64,000 nt of DNA from an uncultured Saprospiraceae bacterium (GTDB lineage Bacteria > Bacteroidota > Bacteroidia > Chitinophagales > Saprospiraceae), in assembly GCA_938015595.1 (NCBI GenBank), contig CALLPI010000010.1, positions 300,122 through 364,121 on the forward strand, read 5' to 3'. Positions 9,838 to 20,100 of this stretch are shown here, one piece after another. The notes under the pieces were generated by a model that worked only from the letters and a program-made list of their open reading frames with translations, made no database searches and was not told the DNA's origin. The translations under genes were made by a program, and so were the position numbers. Numbering within the stretch: the first letter of the stretch is position 1; the number at the start of each line of letters is the position of its first letter.

Positions 9838-10809
9838 TTACACCTGAACGGGTGGCTCGGTATTGGAGGAGGAGAGCCGCAGGGATATCACTATGCCAGT
9901 ACCAAGCGCCAACACAATAACCAATAGGGATACCACCGCAGGCAAGTGATAAAAATGACTGATCAGGATTTTGACCCCTACAAAGAAGAGAATAAACATC
10001 AGGCTGTACTTGAGGTACTTGAATTTATCTAACAATGAAGCCAGCACAAAATACAGCGAGCGCAAGCCCAGAATAGCAAAAATATTAGAGGTGAATACAA
10101 TGAAGGGGTCTTTTGTAATGGCAAAAATGGCAGGGATGCTGTCCACCGCAAATACGATGTCAGTAGTCTCTACCACTAGCAAAGCCACGAACATAGGAGT
10201 AGCTGCCAGAATGCTGCGCCCTTTTACCTGGAGGCGCACGAAAAATCGCTCGCCCCGGAAGTGCCGGAGCACGGGGTAAGCCTTCTTAAAAAGTTGTAAT
10301 ACTGGGTTACGGCTGGGGTTGACGTCTTCCTGGTCGGCACGCCACATCTTGTACACCGAGTACATGAGTAGCGCTCCAAATACATATACCATCCATTCAA
10401 AGCGTTGTATCAAGATGGCGCCCATGCCAATGATGATGCCTCTGAAGAACAAAGCACCCAATATGCCCCAAAACAACACCCTGTGCTGGTACATCCGGGG
10501 TATCATGAAATAGTTGAAAATCAAGGCAATGACAAAGATATTGTCCAGGCTGAGCGATTTTTCAATCAAAAAGCCACTGATGTACAACAGTACTGCCTCC
10601 CGACCGCTCAACTGCTCTGGATTGGCTACCCAGCCTCTGCCGTAGGCCTCGTGTACAAAAATGCTGAACAGCAAAGCCAGCGCTATCCAGAAGGCCGTCC
10701 ACAGCAGTGCGTCGCGTGTGGAGATTTCTTCATGCTTCTTGTGAAATACACCAAGGTCAAGCGCCAGAAAAACAAAAACCATTACAATGAAACCCGTCCA
10801 GATGGCCAT
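9838..10809 (-). CDS. TerC/Alx-family integral membrane protein
   Basis: ALDLGVFHKKHEEISTRDALLWTAFWI, EKSLSLDNIFVIALIF, FVALLVVETTDIVFAVDSIPAIFAITKDPFIVFTSNIFAILGLRSLYF. Confidence 0.93.
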   Translation of the reverse strand: MAIWTGFIVMVFVFLALDLGVFHKKHEEISTRDALLWTAFWIALALLFSIFVHEAYGRGWVANPEQLSGREAVLLYISGFLIEKSLSLDNIFVIALIFNYFMIPRMYQHRVLFWGILGALFFRGIIIGMGAILIQRFEWMVYVFGALLMYSVYKMWRADQEDVNPSRNPVLQLFKKAYPVLRHFRGERFFVRLQVKGRSILAATPMFVALLVVETTDIVFAVDSIPAIFAITKDPFIVFTSNIFAILGLRSLYFVLASLLDKFKYLKYSLMFILFFVGVKILISHFYHLPAVVSLLVIVLALGTGIVISLRLSSSNTEPPVQV

Positions 10810-10950
10810 ACTAGCCTTGCGTCGTTGATGAATTAGGACCGCTAAGGTACGAGAATTATCCTGCCCAGTAGATTTTTATCTTCGACGCAATCCTCTATCT
10901 TCGCCACCGACACCTTGTTTTCCTGACCAGTCAACTGTCAAATCAGAATT

Positions 10951-12474
10951 ATGAACAAACAAAAAAGAGGATGGGTGGAACGTTTCTTGAGCCTGGTAGA
11001 GCGCCTGGGCAATGCACTGCCGCACCCAGCTACCTTGTTTGCGGCGTTTGCCCTGTTTATTATATTGCTCAGCGGCTTACTCAGCCTGTTTGACATCCAA
11101 GTGACACACCCAGGCACAGGCAAGACCATCACTGTAGAGAACTTATTCTCTGTAAGGGGTTTGCACAAAATCTTGACCCACATGGTCACCAACTTCACGG
11201 GGTTTGCCCCGCTAGGTACAGTGTTAGTGGCTTTGTTGGGTATCGGCATCGCCGAGGGGTCGGGGCTAATAGGTACAGCACTTCGGCTCATCGTGCTCAA
11301 ATCGCCACCCCGCCTGCTTACTTACGTTATTGTATTTGCCGGCGTCATTTCCAACACCGCTAGTGAAGTAGGCTATGTGCTATTGGTTCCACTGGCTGCT
11401 GTCATTTTCTTAGCTGCTGGCAGGCATCCGCTGGCAGGCTTAGCAGCAGCGTTTGCTGGTGTGTCAGGCGGTTACAGCGCCAATTTGCTACTAGGCACGA
11501 TTGATCCTCTGCTGGCGGGTTTGTCGCAGGAAGCCGCTCGCATCATAGACCCGAAGTACGAGGTAAATCCGGCATGCAACTATTACTTCATGGCGGTATC
11601 CACCTTCCTCATCACCTTCCTAGGTGCCTGGGTTACAGAGCGCGTGGTAGAACCGCGCCTGGGCGCTTACCAGGGCGAGGAAAAAGCCGAGGAGGTCACG
11701 CCCTTGACGACAGCAGAAAAGCGAGGATTGCGTTTCACACTCATTGCCGGCATATTATTCACTGCTATCGTACTGGCCGGCCTGATACCAGCACACGGCT
11801 ACCTGCGCAATCCTGAAGACTGGAGCATATTGCGCTCCCCGTTCATGTCGGGCATAGTAGCTTTGATTTTCCTGGGTGCAGCAGTATTGGGTATTGCCTA
11901 CGGCTGGGGAGCCAGGACCATTCGCAACGACGAAGACGTGATGAAGGGCATGGCCAAAAGCATGCAAACGCTTGGGGCATATATCGTACTAGTGTTCTTT
12001 GCAGCACAGTTTGTAGCGTTTTTCAACTGGAGCAATATAGGGCTGCTGGTAGCTGTGAAAGGCGCCGAAGGGCTTCGCGCCTCCGGCCTGGGGCCTATAC
12101 CGCTCACCATAGCTTTTGTGATGGTGTCGGCGCTGATCAACCTGGCTATGGGAAGCGCTTCAGCTAAGTGGGCCATCATGGCGCCAGTGTTCATCCCTAT
12201 GTTCATGCTACTGGGATACTCGCCGGAGTTCACCCAGGCGGCTTATCGCGTAGGCGACAGCGTGACCAACATCATCTCGCCCATGATGTCATACTTTGCC
12301 TTAATTGTGGCTTTTATACAGCGCTACGACTCCAAGGCCGGTATTGGTACAGTGGTATCCACAATGCTACCTTACACAGTGACCTTCTTTATAGGCTGGA
12401 CGCTGCTGCTTATCATCTGGATTATTCTCAAACTGCCCATTGGTTTTGGTGCGGGTATGATGATAGGAAGTTGA
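10951..12474 (+). CDS. AbgT-family transporter
   Basis: [91 protein letters not shown]. Confidence 0.93.
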   Translation: MNKQKRGWVERFLSLVERLGNALPHPATLFAAFALFIILLSGLLSLFDIQVTHPGTGKTITVENLFSVRGLHKILTHMVTNFTGFAPLGTVLVALLGIGIAEGSGLIGTALRLIVLKSPPRLLTYVIVFAGVISNTASEVGYVLLVPLAAVIFLAAGRHPLAGLAAAFAGVSGGYSANLLLGTIDPLLAGLSQEAARIIDPKYEVNPACNYYFMAVSTFLITFLGAWVTERVVEPRLGAYQGEEKAEEVTPLTTAEKRGLRFTLIAGILFTAIVLAGLIPAHGYLRNPEDWSILRSPFMSGIVALIFLGAAVLGIAYGWGARTIRNDEDVMKGMAKSMQTLGAYIVLVFFAAQFVAFFNWSNIGLLVAVKGAEGLRASGLGPIPLTIAFVMVSALINLAMGSASAKWAIMAPVFIPMFMLLGYSPEFTQAAYRVGDSVTNIISPMMSYFALIVAFIQRYDSKAGIGTVVSTMLPYTVTFFIGWTLLLIIWIILKLPIGFGAGMMIGS

Positions 12475-12537
12475 GCCTGATGCTATGACAACGTTTTGCT
12501 GTTTCATTCTGTTATATTGCCTATATTATTCTCTGGT

Positions 12538-14649
12538 ATGGATTCTCAACTCGTAGAATGGAAGGTGGAAGGTATGGACTGCAACAATTGTGCTACGGGT
12601 ATAACCCGTTTTTTGGAGCGCAAGGGCTTGCAGGAAGTCTCCGTCAATTTTTCTACCAAAGATGTGCGTTTCAGGCTTGGGAGCCAACCCGTTTCCATAG
12701 AAGAAATAGAGCATGGCATTCAGAAATTAGGCTATGTAGTAGTAAAAAGCGAAGCTCCTAAGCCTTTCTGGACACTGGAAAAAAAACTACTGCTTGCTGC
12801 AACATTCACCATTCCGCTGCTATTGAATCACCTATTGATGATACTGGGCGTTCATTGGCATTGGATGCATCATCCCTGGGTGCAGTTTGCATTTTGTCTG
12901 CCTGTGTACGTCATCGGTACAGTGCATTTCGGCCGTAGTGCTTTGGGGGCACTGCGCAGCGGCGTGGCTAATATGGATGTATTGATCCTGCTGGGCAGCA
13001 GCGCCGCCTTTGCATACAGCTTGGTAGGCGCAGTAAAAGTTGTGCCTGACTACATCTTTTTTGAAACGGCGGCTACTATTATCACACTAGTGCTGGCTGG
13101 CAACTGGCTGGAAAAACGCGCAGTGGCACAAACTACTTCTGCTATTGGAGAACTCACTCAATTGCAAGCGCCGAAAGCCCGCAAGTTGATGCCTTCTGGA
13201 GCTATTGTGGCGGTGGACAAAGACAGCATCGCCAAAGGCGATATTCTAATAATTAATGAAGGCGACAAGATACCCGCCGACGGTAAGGTGATACAAGGCA
13301 GCGCCTGGGTGGATGAGTCCATGCTCACCGGCGAGAGCGAGCCAGTATTTAAGCAGCAAGGAGATTTTGTCGTTGGCGCATCACTGGCGCAAAGCGGGCA
13401 CCTGCGCCTAGAAGTAACCGCTGCAGGCAGAGATTCGGTTCTGGCGCAGATGATTGAACTGGTCAAATCTGCTCAACAGCGCAAACCTACCATTCAGCGC
13501 CTGGCCGACCGCATCAGCGCTGTTTTTGTACCGGCAGTGGTGGGCATTGCGTTGCTTACCTTTGTGGTGGCGCATTTTGTATTTCATCTCGATAGCGGCA
13601 AGGCCCTGATGAATGCCATTGCTGTACTGGTCATTTCTTGCCCTTGCGCCATGGGGCTGGCCACGCCCACTGCCGTGATGGTGGGCGTGGGCCGGCTAGC
13701 GCGAGCCGGTGTGCTGATCAAAGGTGGCGACACGGTGGAGGCATTTGCCCGCATTCGCCAAATGGTGTTTGACAAAACGGGAACGCTCACCACCGGCACA
13801 CTACAAGTACAGCGCATTCAATATTTTACCGCCAATAAAGACCGCGTACACGCGCTGGTTTTCCAGTTGGAACAGCACTCCTCCCATCCGGCTGCACGTG
13901 CGCTAATGGACCACATGCTCCATCGCAAGAACGGCCTTACACTAGATTTGCACACCTTCAAAGAAGAAAAAGGCATCGGTGTATCGGCCATGGATGGCGC
14001 GGGCAATGTATTCCGCCTCGGCTCCGCCCGTATCCTTATGGCGCCTCCACCTAACCTGGAGGACAGTATATTTCTCACCGAAAACGATCAACTGCTGGCC
14101 TCCTTCAAACTGGCTGACGAAACTAGGCCGGATGCCGCTTCATCTATCGCCTCACTTAAGTCTTTGGGCGTACAGCCTATCATCCTGAGCGGCGACAAAG
14201 CCGCAGTTACTGCTAAACTTGCTGCCGAACTTGGTATTGACCAATGGTACGCTGAACAACTACCCGAGGATAAACTGCGCCACATAGAGCGGCTTTCAGC
14301 AGCGATGCCCACCGCCATGATCGGCGACGGCATCAACGACGCCCCCGCACTAAGCCGTGCCACTGTAGGCATTTCGCTGAGCCAAGGCTCCTCTGCCGCT
14401 ATACATTCTGCACAAATCGTATTGCTCAACGGCCAACTTAAGCGCCTACCCGACGCCCTCTTGATAGCCCGGCATACGGTACTCACCATCCGGCAAAACT
14501 TGTTTTGGGCTTTCGCCTACAACATCGTAGCCATTCCGTTAGCGGCCCTGGGTTTTCTCAATCCCATGTGGGGGGCTTTGTTCATGGCTTTCTCAGACGT
14601 AGTGGTTATCGGCAATTCCATTCGGCTCAGATACAAAAAAATCAGGTAA
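12538..14649 (+). CDS. copA: Copper-translocating P-type ATPase with N-terminal HMA domain
   Basis: HMA motif GMDCNNCATG; TGES, CPC motif ISCPCAMGLATPTAVMVG, DKTGTLT, GDGINDAPAL. Start moved to MDSQLVEWKVEGMDC. Confidence 0.93.
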   Translation: MDSQLVEWKVEGMDCNNCATGITRFLERKGLQEVSVNFSTKDVRFRLGSQPVSIEEIEHGIQKLGYVVVKSEAPKPFWTLEKKLLLAATFTIPLLLNHLLMILGVHWHWMHHPWVQFAFCLPVYVIGTVHFGRSALGALRSGVANMDVLILLGSSAAFAYSLVGAVKVVPDYIFFETAATIITLVLAGNWLEKRAVAQTTSAIGELTQLQAPKARKLMPSGAIVAVDKDSIAKGDILIINEGDKIPADGKVIQGSAWVDESMLTGESEPVFKQQGDFVVGASLAQSGHLRLEVTAAGRDSVLAQMIELVKSAQQRKPTIQRLADRISAVFVPAVVGIALLTFVVAHFVFHLDSGKALMNAIAVLVISCPCAMGLATPTAVMVGVGRLARAGVLIKGGDTVEAFARIRQMVFDKTGTLTTGTLQVQRIQYFTANKDRVHALVFQLEQHSSHPAARALMDHMLHRKNGLTLDLHTFKEEKGIGVSAMDGAGNVFRLGSARILMAPPPNLEDSIFLTENDQLLASFKLADETRPDAASSIASLKSLGVQPIILSGDKAAVTAKLAAELGIDQWYAEQLPEDKLRHIERLSAAMPTAMIGDGINDAPALSRATVGISLSQGSSAAIHSAQIVLLNGQLKRLPDALLIARHTVLTIRQNLFWAFAYNIVAIPLAALGFLNPMWGALFMAFSDVVVIGNSIRLRYKKIR

Positions 14650-14651
14650 GC

Positions 14652-14729
14652 TATACTGGGTAACGCCAAGGTTTTGTGTACAATTCACAGGCGTTGTGCA
14701 CAGAACCTTGACGAGCTGAAGTGCATATA
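14652..14729 (+). repeat. Dispersed palindromic element, copy 2
   Basis: tatactgggtaacgccaaggttttgtgtacaattcacaggcgttgtgcacagaaccttgacgagctgaagtgcatata; aligns with copy at 21985. Confidence 0.75.
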
Positions 14730-14773
14730 TAATTAACTCAATAAGATACTTAGCACGCATATTCAAAAATATT

Positions 14774-14781
14774 TATCTTTG
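14774..14781 (+). promoter_or_regulatory. Bacteroidetes-type -7 promoter element TATCTTTG
   Basis: Matches TAnnTTTG; 79 nt upstream of the response-regulator ATG. Confidence 0.5.
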
Positions 14782-14860
14782 TAGCAGATACTTGTTGGCT
14801 TCTACCTTTCATAAATTGGCTATCATCACTGCAACTATTGTATCATAAATTGTAAAAATA

Positions 14861-15370
14861 ATGGCACATCGTATTATTCTGGTAGAAGACAATCCTGCCG
14901 ATGTAGAACTTACACGTGTAGCCTTGAACTCGCTCGAAGAAGAGATAGAACTAATTCATTTTTCGGATGGGGAAGTTTTTATCAAACAACTTCCTGGGCT
15001 AGTGCTGGAAGACTTGCACAGCCTCATCCTCGACATCAACATGCCCAAATTGGATGGCTTGCGCTTGCTCAAGGATTTGCGCCGCCTCCGGCAGTTCAAT
15101 CACTTGCCCATTGTCGTATTCTCTTCGTCCGGCTTACAGGAGGATAAACGCACAGCAAAGATGGCCGGCGCTACTATATATGTGGAAAAACCTCATGACT
15201 TCGATACCTTTTTCGATATGGTGTGCCGGATTTTTTACAGTTTCCTAAAGCCGAAAAAGAACTACGCTCTGACTGACAGATCAGCCGACCCTCTGTGCCT
15301 GCATTACAAAGAGGATATTTCGCTTCAACCCGCGGTATCCGGTCCGCTTCACGGCCGAGCGCCGGAATAG
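14861..15370 (+). CDS. Single-domain response regulator (REC)
   Basis: MAHRIILVEDNPADVELTRVAL..., LILDINMPKLDGLRLLKDLR, LPIVVFSSS, YVEKPHDFDTF. Confidence 0.92.
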   Translation: MAHRIILVEDNPADVELTRVALNSLEEEIELIHFSDGEVFIKQLPGLVLEDLHSLILDINMPKLDGLRLLKDLRRLRQFNHLPIVVFSSSGLQEDKRTAKMAGATIYVEKPHDFDTFFDMVCRIFYSFLKPKKNYALTDRSADPLCLHYKEDISLQPAVSGPLHGRAPE

Positions 15371-16222
15371 TTGTTGAAAAACTTCCTCACTCAAATCTAT
15401 CCATTCCTGGCGCTTCATGTCCAGCAAGTGATCCGGCGGCAAAAAGGCTGGCTCTTCGTGCGGGCGCGCAAAGCGATTCCAGGGGCAAACCTCCTGGCAA
15501 ATGTCGCAGCCAAACATCCAATTGGCCATTTGCCCGCGAAATGCCTCGGGTATGGCTTGCCGCAGCTCAATAGTGAGGTAAGAGATGCACTTGCTGCCGT
15601 CCATCCAATAGCCGCCAGGAGCAATGGCCTGGGTGGGGCAAGCGTCAATACAGCGCGTGCAAGTGCCGCAGTAGTCTCTTAGGGGCTGGTCGTAGATCAG
15701 TTCGAGGTCAAGAATTAACTCAGCCAAAAAGAAGTACGAACCTGCTTTGGGGTGTATGAGCAAGGTATTTTTGCCTATCCAGCCCGTGCCTGCTCGCTTG
15801 GCCCAGTCGCGCTCTAACACTGGAGCAGAATCCACAAAGCAGCGGCCATTCACTTCGCCAATGTGTTCGCGTATGAATTGCAGCAGTGACTTTAGTTTGC
15901 GCTTGATAACATAGTGATAATCCTCACCATAGGCATACTTCGAAAGTTGCGGCGCATCAGGGTCGCTTTGTTTTTGAGGATTATAATAGTTGTAAGCAAG
16001 ACTGATGACCGAGCGGGCACCCTCCACCAGGCGGCGGGGATCCACGCGCTGCTCAAAGTAGTTTTCCATATACGCCATCTGGCCGTGATACCCCCCGTGG
16101 AGCCAAGCCTCCAACCTTCGGGCTTCTTCGTCCAGTCGTTCTGCCCTTGCGATGCCCGTCAGAAAGAATCCCAGCCTTTGGGCTTCAGACTTGATGAGGC
16201 GGGTGTGCAGGCTTGCACTCAT
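15281..16222 (-). CDS. queG: Epoxyqueuosine reductase
   Basis: GIARAERL, YNYYNPQ, DSAPVLERDWAKRAGTGWIGKNTLLIHPKAGSYFFLAELILDLEL, 4Fe-4S motifs CGTCTRCIDACPT and CDICQEVCPWN. Confidence 0.95.
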   Translation of the reverse strand: MSASLHTRLIKSEAQRLGFFLTGIARAERLDEEARRLEAWLHGGYHGQMAYMENYFEQRVDPRRLVEGARSVISLAYNYYNPQKQSDPDAPQLSKYAYGEDYHYVIKRKLKSLLQFIREHIGEVNGRCFVDSAPVLERDWAKRAGTGWIGKNTLLIHPKAGSYFFLAELILDLELIYDQPLRDYCGTCTRCIDACPTQAIAPGGYWMDGSKCISYLTIELRQAIPEAFRGQMANWMFGCDICQEVCPWNRFARPHEEPAFLPPDHLLDMKRQEWIDLSEEVFQQLFRRSAVKRTGYRGLKRNILFVMQAQRVG

Positions 16223-16225
16223 GGA

Positions 16226-17047
16226 TTAGTCACCGTCGTCTTGTAGGATGAGAAGCGGCATTTGAATCTGGTAAACCTCCCGCTTGGTGGCGCTTTGGTG
16301 AAAGATGCGCTCCAGGAAACTGCGCTTGCGCCGAATCATGCATAGCAGGTTGGCTTGATACTCTTTAGTAAATTCCGCCAAACTGTCATGTATGCCATCA
16401 ACCCCTAGCTCATAGTGGAAGGAGTGCTCTACGCTTTCCAGAAACATATCAATGGTTGGATCAATGCCTTTATCATCTTCGCCGACGTCTTTGTGATACA
16501 CGCGCACTTTGGCGTTGTATGCCTTGCTCAATGCAAGTAGGGCTTTCATAGATGCAGGCGACGAAACGCTGCCTTCATCCACAGCAAACACGATAATGCT
16601 GAAAGGTTGAAAAGTGTAGCTTGCAGGGATGGCCAGTACGGGGATATTGACGTTTCGGATCACACCATTGGCCGTACTGCCAGAGAAAATTTCCTTCAAG
16701 CCAGTAGCGCCCTGCGACCCCATGATGATCAAGTCATAGCCTCCTGATTCAGCCAAGCGGGAAATACTCCCTACTGCATCACCGCGCACTACCTTACCTT
16801 CTACACTGGCGCCGTGCTGAAGCCGCGGGCGTAGCTGCGCCAGCACGGCGTTCATTTCCGCCCCGGCATCTTCTTTAATCATATCTTCTACTGATACCAT
16901 TACTGTGGCGGTAGAAGCCAAATGATAAGCGTGCACGAGCGTGATGTGGCTTCCGAAGCGACTAGCTATATCAACAGCATAGTCGTAGGCGGTGGCCGCA
17001 TTTTCTGAAAAATCAGTGGGGACGAGCAGGTTTTTCATGTTGCGCAT
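16226..17047 (-). CDS. Universal stress protein, tandem UspA-like domains
   Basis: NLLVPTDFSENAATAYDYAVDIA, LIIMGSQGATGLKEIFSGSTANGVIRNVNIPVLAIP; degenerate second half. Confidence 0.9.
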   Translation of the reverse strand: MRNMKNLLVPTDFSENAATAYDYAVDIASRFGSHITLVHAYHLASTATVMVSVEDMIKEDAGAEMNAVLAQLRPRLQHGASVEGKVVRGDAVGSISRLAESGGYDLIIMGSQGATGLKEIFSGSTANGVIRNVNIPVLAIPASYTFQPFSIIVFAVDEGSVSSPASMKALLALSKAYNAKVRVYHKDVGEDDKGIDPTIDMFLESVEHSFHYELGVDGIHDSLAEFTKEYQANLLCMIRRKRSFLERIFHQSATKREVYQIQMPLLILQDDGD

Positions 17048-17154
17048 TTATGTCGTTGATTTCGTATGTAAAAGTAAGTCTTTTCAACGACACAAGCAAA
17101 TCAAGTTTTTGTAACCTACACCTCGCAGCCAGTTGGCCATTGACTCCGCCCTGG

Positions 17155-20100
17155 CTACGAGCGTACTACGCGATGAATCAGTACATGGGTACCCATTTGA
17201 AGCCGCAGCAAATAAAACCCTGGCGGATAATCTCCTATGTGTATGACCTGACGAGTGGCCCCTGGTTCAAATACTTGTTTTTGAAGCGCTTGCCCGTTGA
17301 TATGGTATATACTGATTATGCCGCCCGCCGGCGCTGGTTCTGACCATTGCACAAACACCTGCCCTGGCGAGGGGTTGGGCATGATGCGTATGCGCATGTT
17401 CCCCAATTCATAAACGCTGTTTGGCTCCAGGCGAAAGCGGTTGTGCGCTGCGGTGGCATTGCCGCATTCATTTCGAGCCGTTACCCGCCAGTAATAGTGA
17501 CCGGCGGCCAGCGCTTGCCCCGGCATAAAGCCTGGGGTGGTGCGTATTTCGGAAACCACCAGGTCGGTAAAAAACTCATCGCGCGCTATCTCCACCAAGT
17601 AGCTCGTAGCACCATCGGCAGCATTCCAGGTCAGCGTTGGCGTCAAGGTGTAGAGCGTAGCATTGTTGGCCGGTTCGATCAACACAGGAAAATCCGGAGC
17701 GGTTTTCACTGTAAGGCTCAACCCGATTGTCCTGACAGCGCCGTCTGCACTCAAGACCTGGAGGCTTATCTGGTAAACACCCCGCGCCAGGCTTGGCAAG
17801 TTGGTCACCCTAGCTACGCGTTGATTATCAAGGGTATCAAATACCAAAAGAGGGCGCTCAGTACCTGGCCCTGTGCTGGCGTATGTAAAGGTCACAGGTG
17901 CAATAAAGCCGCTGCCCAGGTTGAGGGTATAAACTGCCACCCCCGATTGGCAGGCGGTGATGGATGTAGGCATGGCGCTCAAGCTCAAGTCACCAGCAGT
18001 AGTGAACCGTGCTGGTACTGTCGTAGCGCTCCATCCGCATTCATTTTGCACTTCTACTACCCAGTAGTAAGTGGTCAGTAAGCTAAGGTTCTGGAGGTTG
18101 TATGAGTTAGCAGGAAGCGTGACCTCTGCTACCAGTTGGGTAAAAAGAGAATCCCTGGCTACGCGCAGCCGGTAGCCGGTAGCGCCAGTTACCACACCCC
18201 ACACCAAGGTTATATCCTGAGGCTGAGCGGTAGCACCCGAAACCGGGCTGAGGAGAAGAGCAGCTGGCAATGTGCCACGCAAAGCAGCACTGATGGCAAT
18301 GGAGGCGGTTTGTCCTGAAGCTGTCTGGGCTGCTATAGTCATATCCAGGTTGCCAACTTGTGGAAAGCCCCAGACGCGCACCGTCACAACTTGCCCTGGT
18401 GCTACGGGCAAAGGTGACGAGAAAGCATACTGCACCCCACTGGGCAGTCCTTCTATGGTAAGTTCAACTCCTGTAGAATCAAAAGCCGTACCGACGCCCA
18501 TCTCAAAGGTAAGCGTATCGGAGATGCAAAGGTCAAATTGCGTCTGAGCGGGAAACAGGCGCGCTTCATGCGGTAAGGACGTGCAGATTTCCAGGTGCCA
18601 AGCCTGCAGGGAACCGCCGTCAAAGTTCGCCAGGTCATTGATGTGCAGCGTCCAATCGCCGGTAGCAGGTTGCCCAATGAAAACGGTAAAAGCATCCACC
18701 GGCTGGAAGTTGCCGCTGGCCGCTGGCAGAGTGGGATTGCACATATTTTCCAGTTGTTGAGCCGTATTGGGGGCGGCGTCTTCAAAAGAAAGTAAGAGAT
18801 CGTCACTGCTGCATCCGCTGAAGGTGGCTGGCACACCAATGCGGTCGAATAACACTGCCGCCGTACCCGAAGGCGAAATTAAGGTGGCGCGCAGGTCGCC
18901 CACCCAGGTGTGCCGTATATCCAGGCCGATGATCTTCACCCCGGCAACTACGCCTGGCGCTACATAATTGATGACGGAACTAATGGTAGGCGTGCCTTGT
19001 GAAGGAATAACAATGGGCAAATCTGTGGCTTGCTTTGAAGCACATATCGACACCGCGGTAGAAAACGAATGCACTTCCGACCACGGCCCTTGCCCGCAGA
19101 GGTTGCTGCCGCGCACGCGCCAGTAGTAGGTGGTGCCTGGCGCCAATACTTGATTGCTCAGCCCGTTGCTATCTAGGTCATTTACATTGCCCACAATTTG
19201 AGTAAAGGCTGCATCCTGTGCAAGTTGAAATTGGTACCGCGTACCTGGTTGCTGAGCCACCCAGGTGAAGGCCGGCACCAGACTCACGCCCTGTGCCTGG
19301 TGTTCAGGTGTTTGTAGCACCGGCGCCGTGGGAATGCCTGCATTGACCAACAAATAGAGAAACGTATTGCTTTGATGAATACCATCGCTGGCACCCAGGG
19401 TCATAGTATAGTTTCCAGGACTTATGGCGGCAGTGTTGCTGATCTCGAGGTGCACAGTATCACCAGGCATAGCTGGGTTGGCCGACCAGGAAACTGTAGC
19501 ACCTGTAGGCGCGTTGTTCAGCGCGAGGTCAACCGGCTGCTCAAAGTTGGGGCTTACTGCAAGGGTATATCTAGCCGTATCAGGGGCGCACACGCCCAGC
19601 GAAGCGATGACCGGACTAACGGAAAAATTGCATTGCCTGGCCCAACGGCCTTGCCATGCTACTACGCCAGTACTGTCGGGATCGAGCCAGGTGCGCAAAG
19701 CCGATGCCGGCGTGCCACCGCCATTCCAGGAAAAGGCCAGCCAGCCATAAGAATCGTAGAGATCGTTGCCACAAGCAGCAGAACCACCGTGTAGCTGGCC
19801 TACTACTTGTTTACTGCGGTTAAACAAAGGCGACCCGGAAGACCCCCCCTCCGTGGTGCCGATGTCCCAATCAGGCACGATAATGTGATTGCCTGTGGGA
19901 ATGTCTTGGCTGCCGCTGCCCCAGTTGCCAGGATAGGTAGCATGAAATTCAAAACTAATGCGCTTCTCCTCCAGGCCCGGGTGATGTATACCAATGACGG
20001 TATCCTGCGGGGGGTGGTTGCTGCGATTCCATCCAGCAAAGTAGGCGTTGGCAGTTTCGGGTATCTGGCCAGTAAGTTCCACTAAGGCAAAATCAGTGGC

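Noticed and set aside
9838-14649. TerC-like plus copper ATPase considered as a tellurite/metal resistance island
   Set aside because: Genes are on different strands with an AbgT transporter between them; no other ter or cop/cus genes and no mobility genes.
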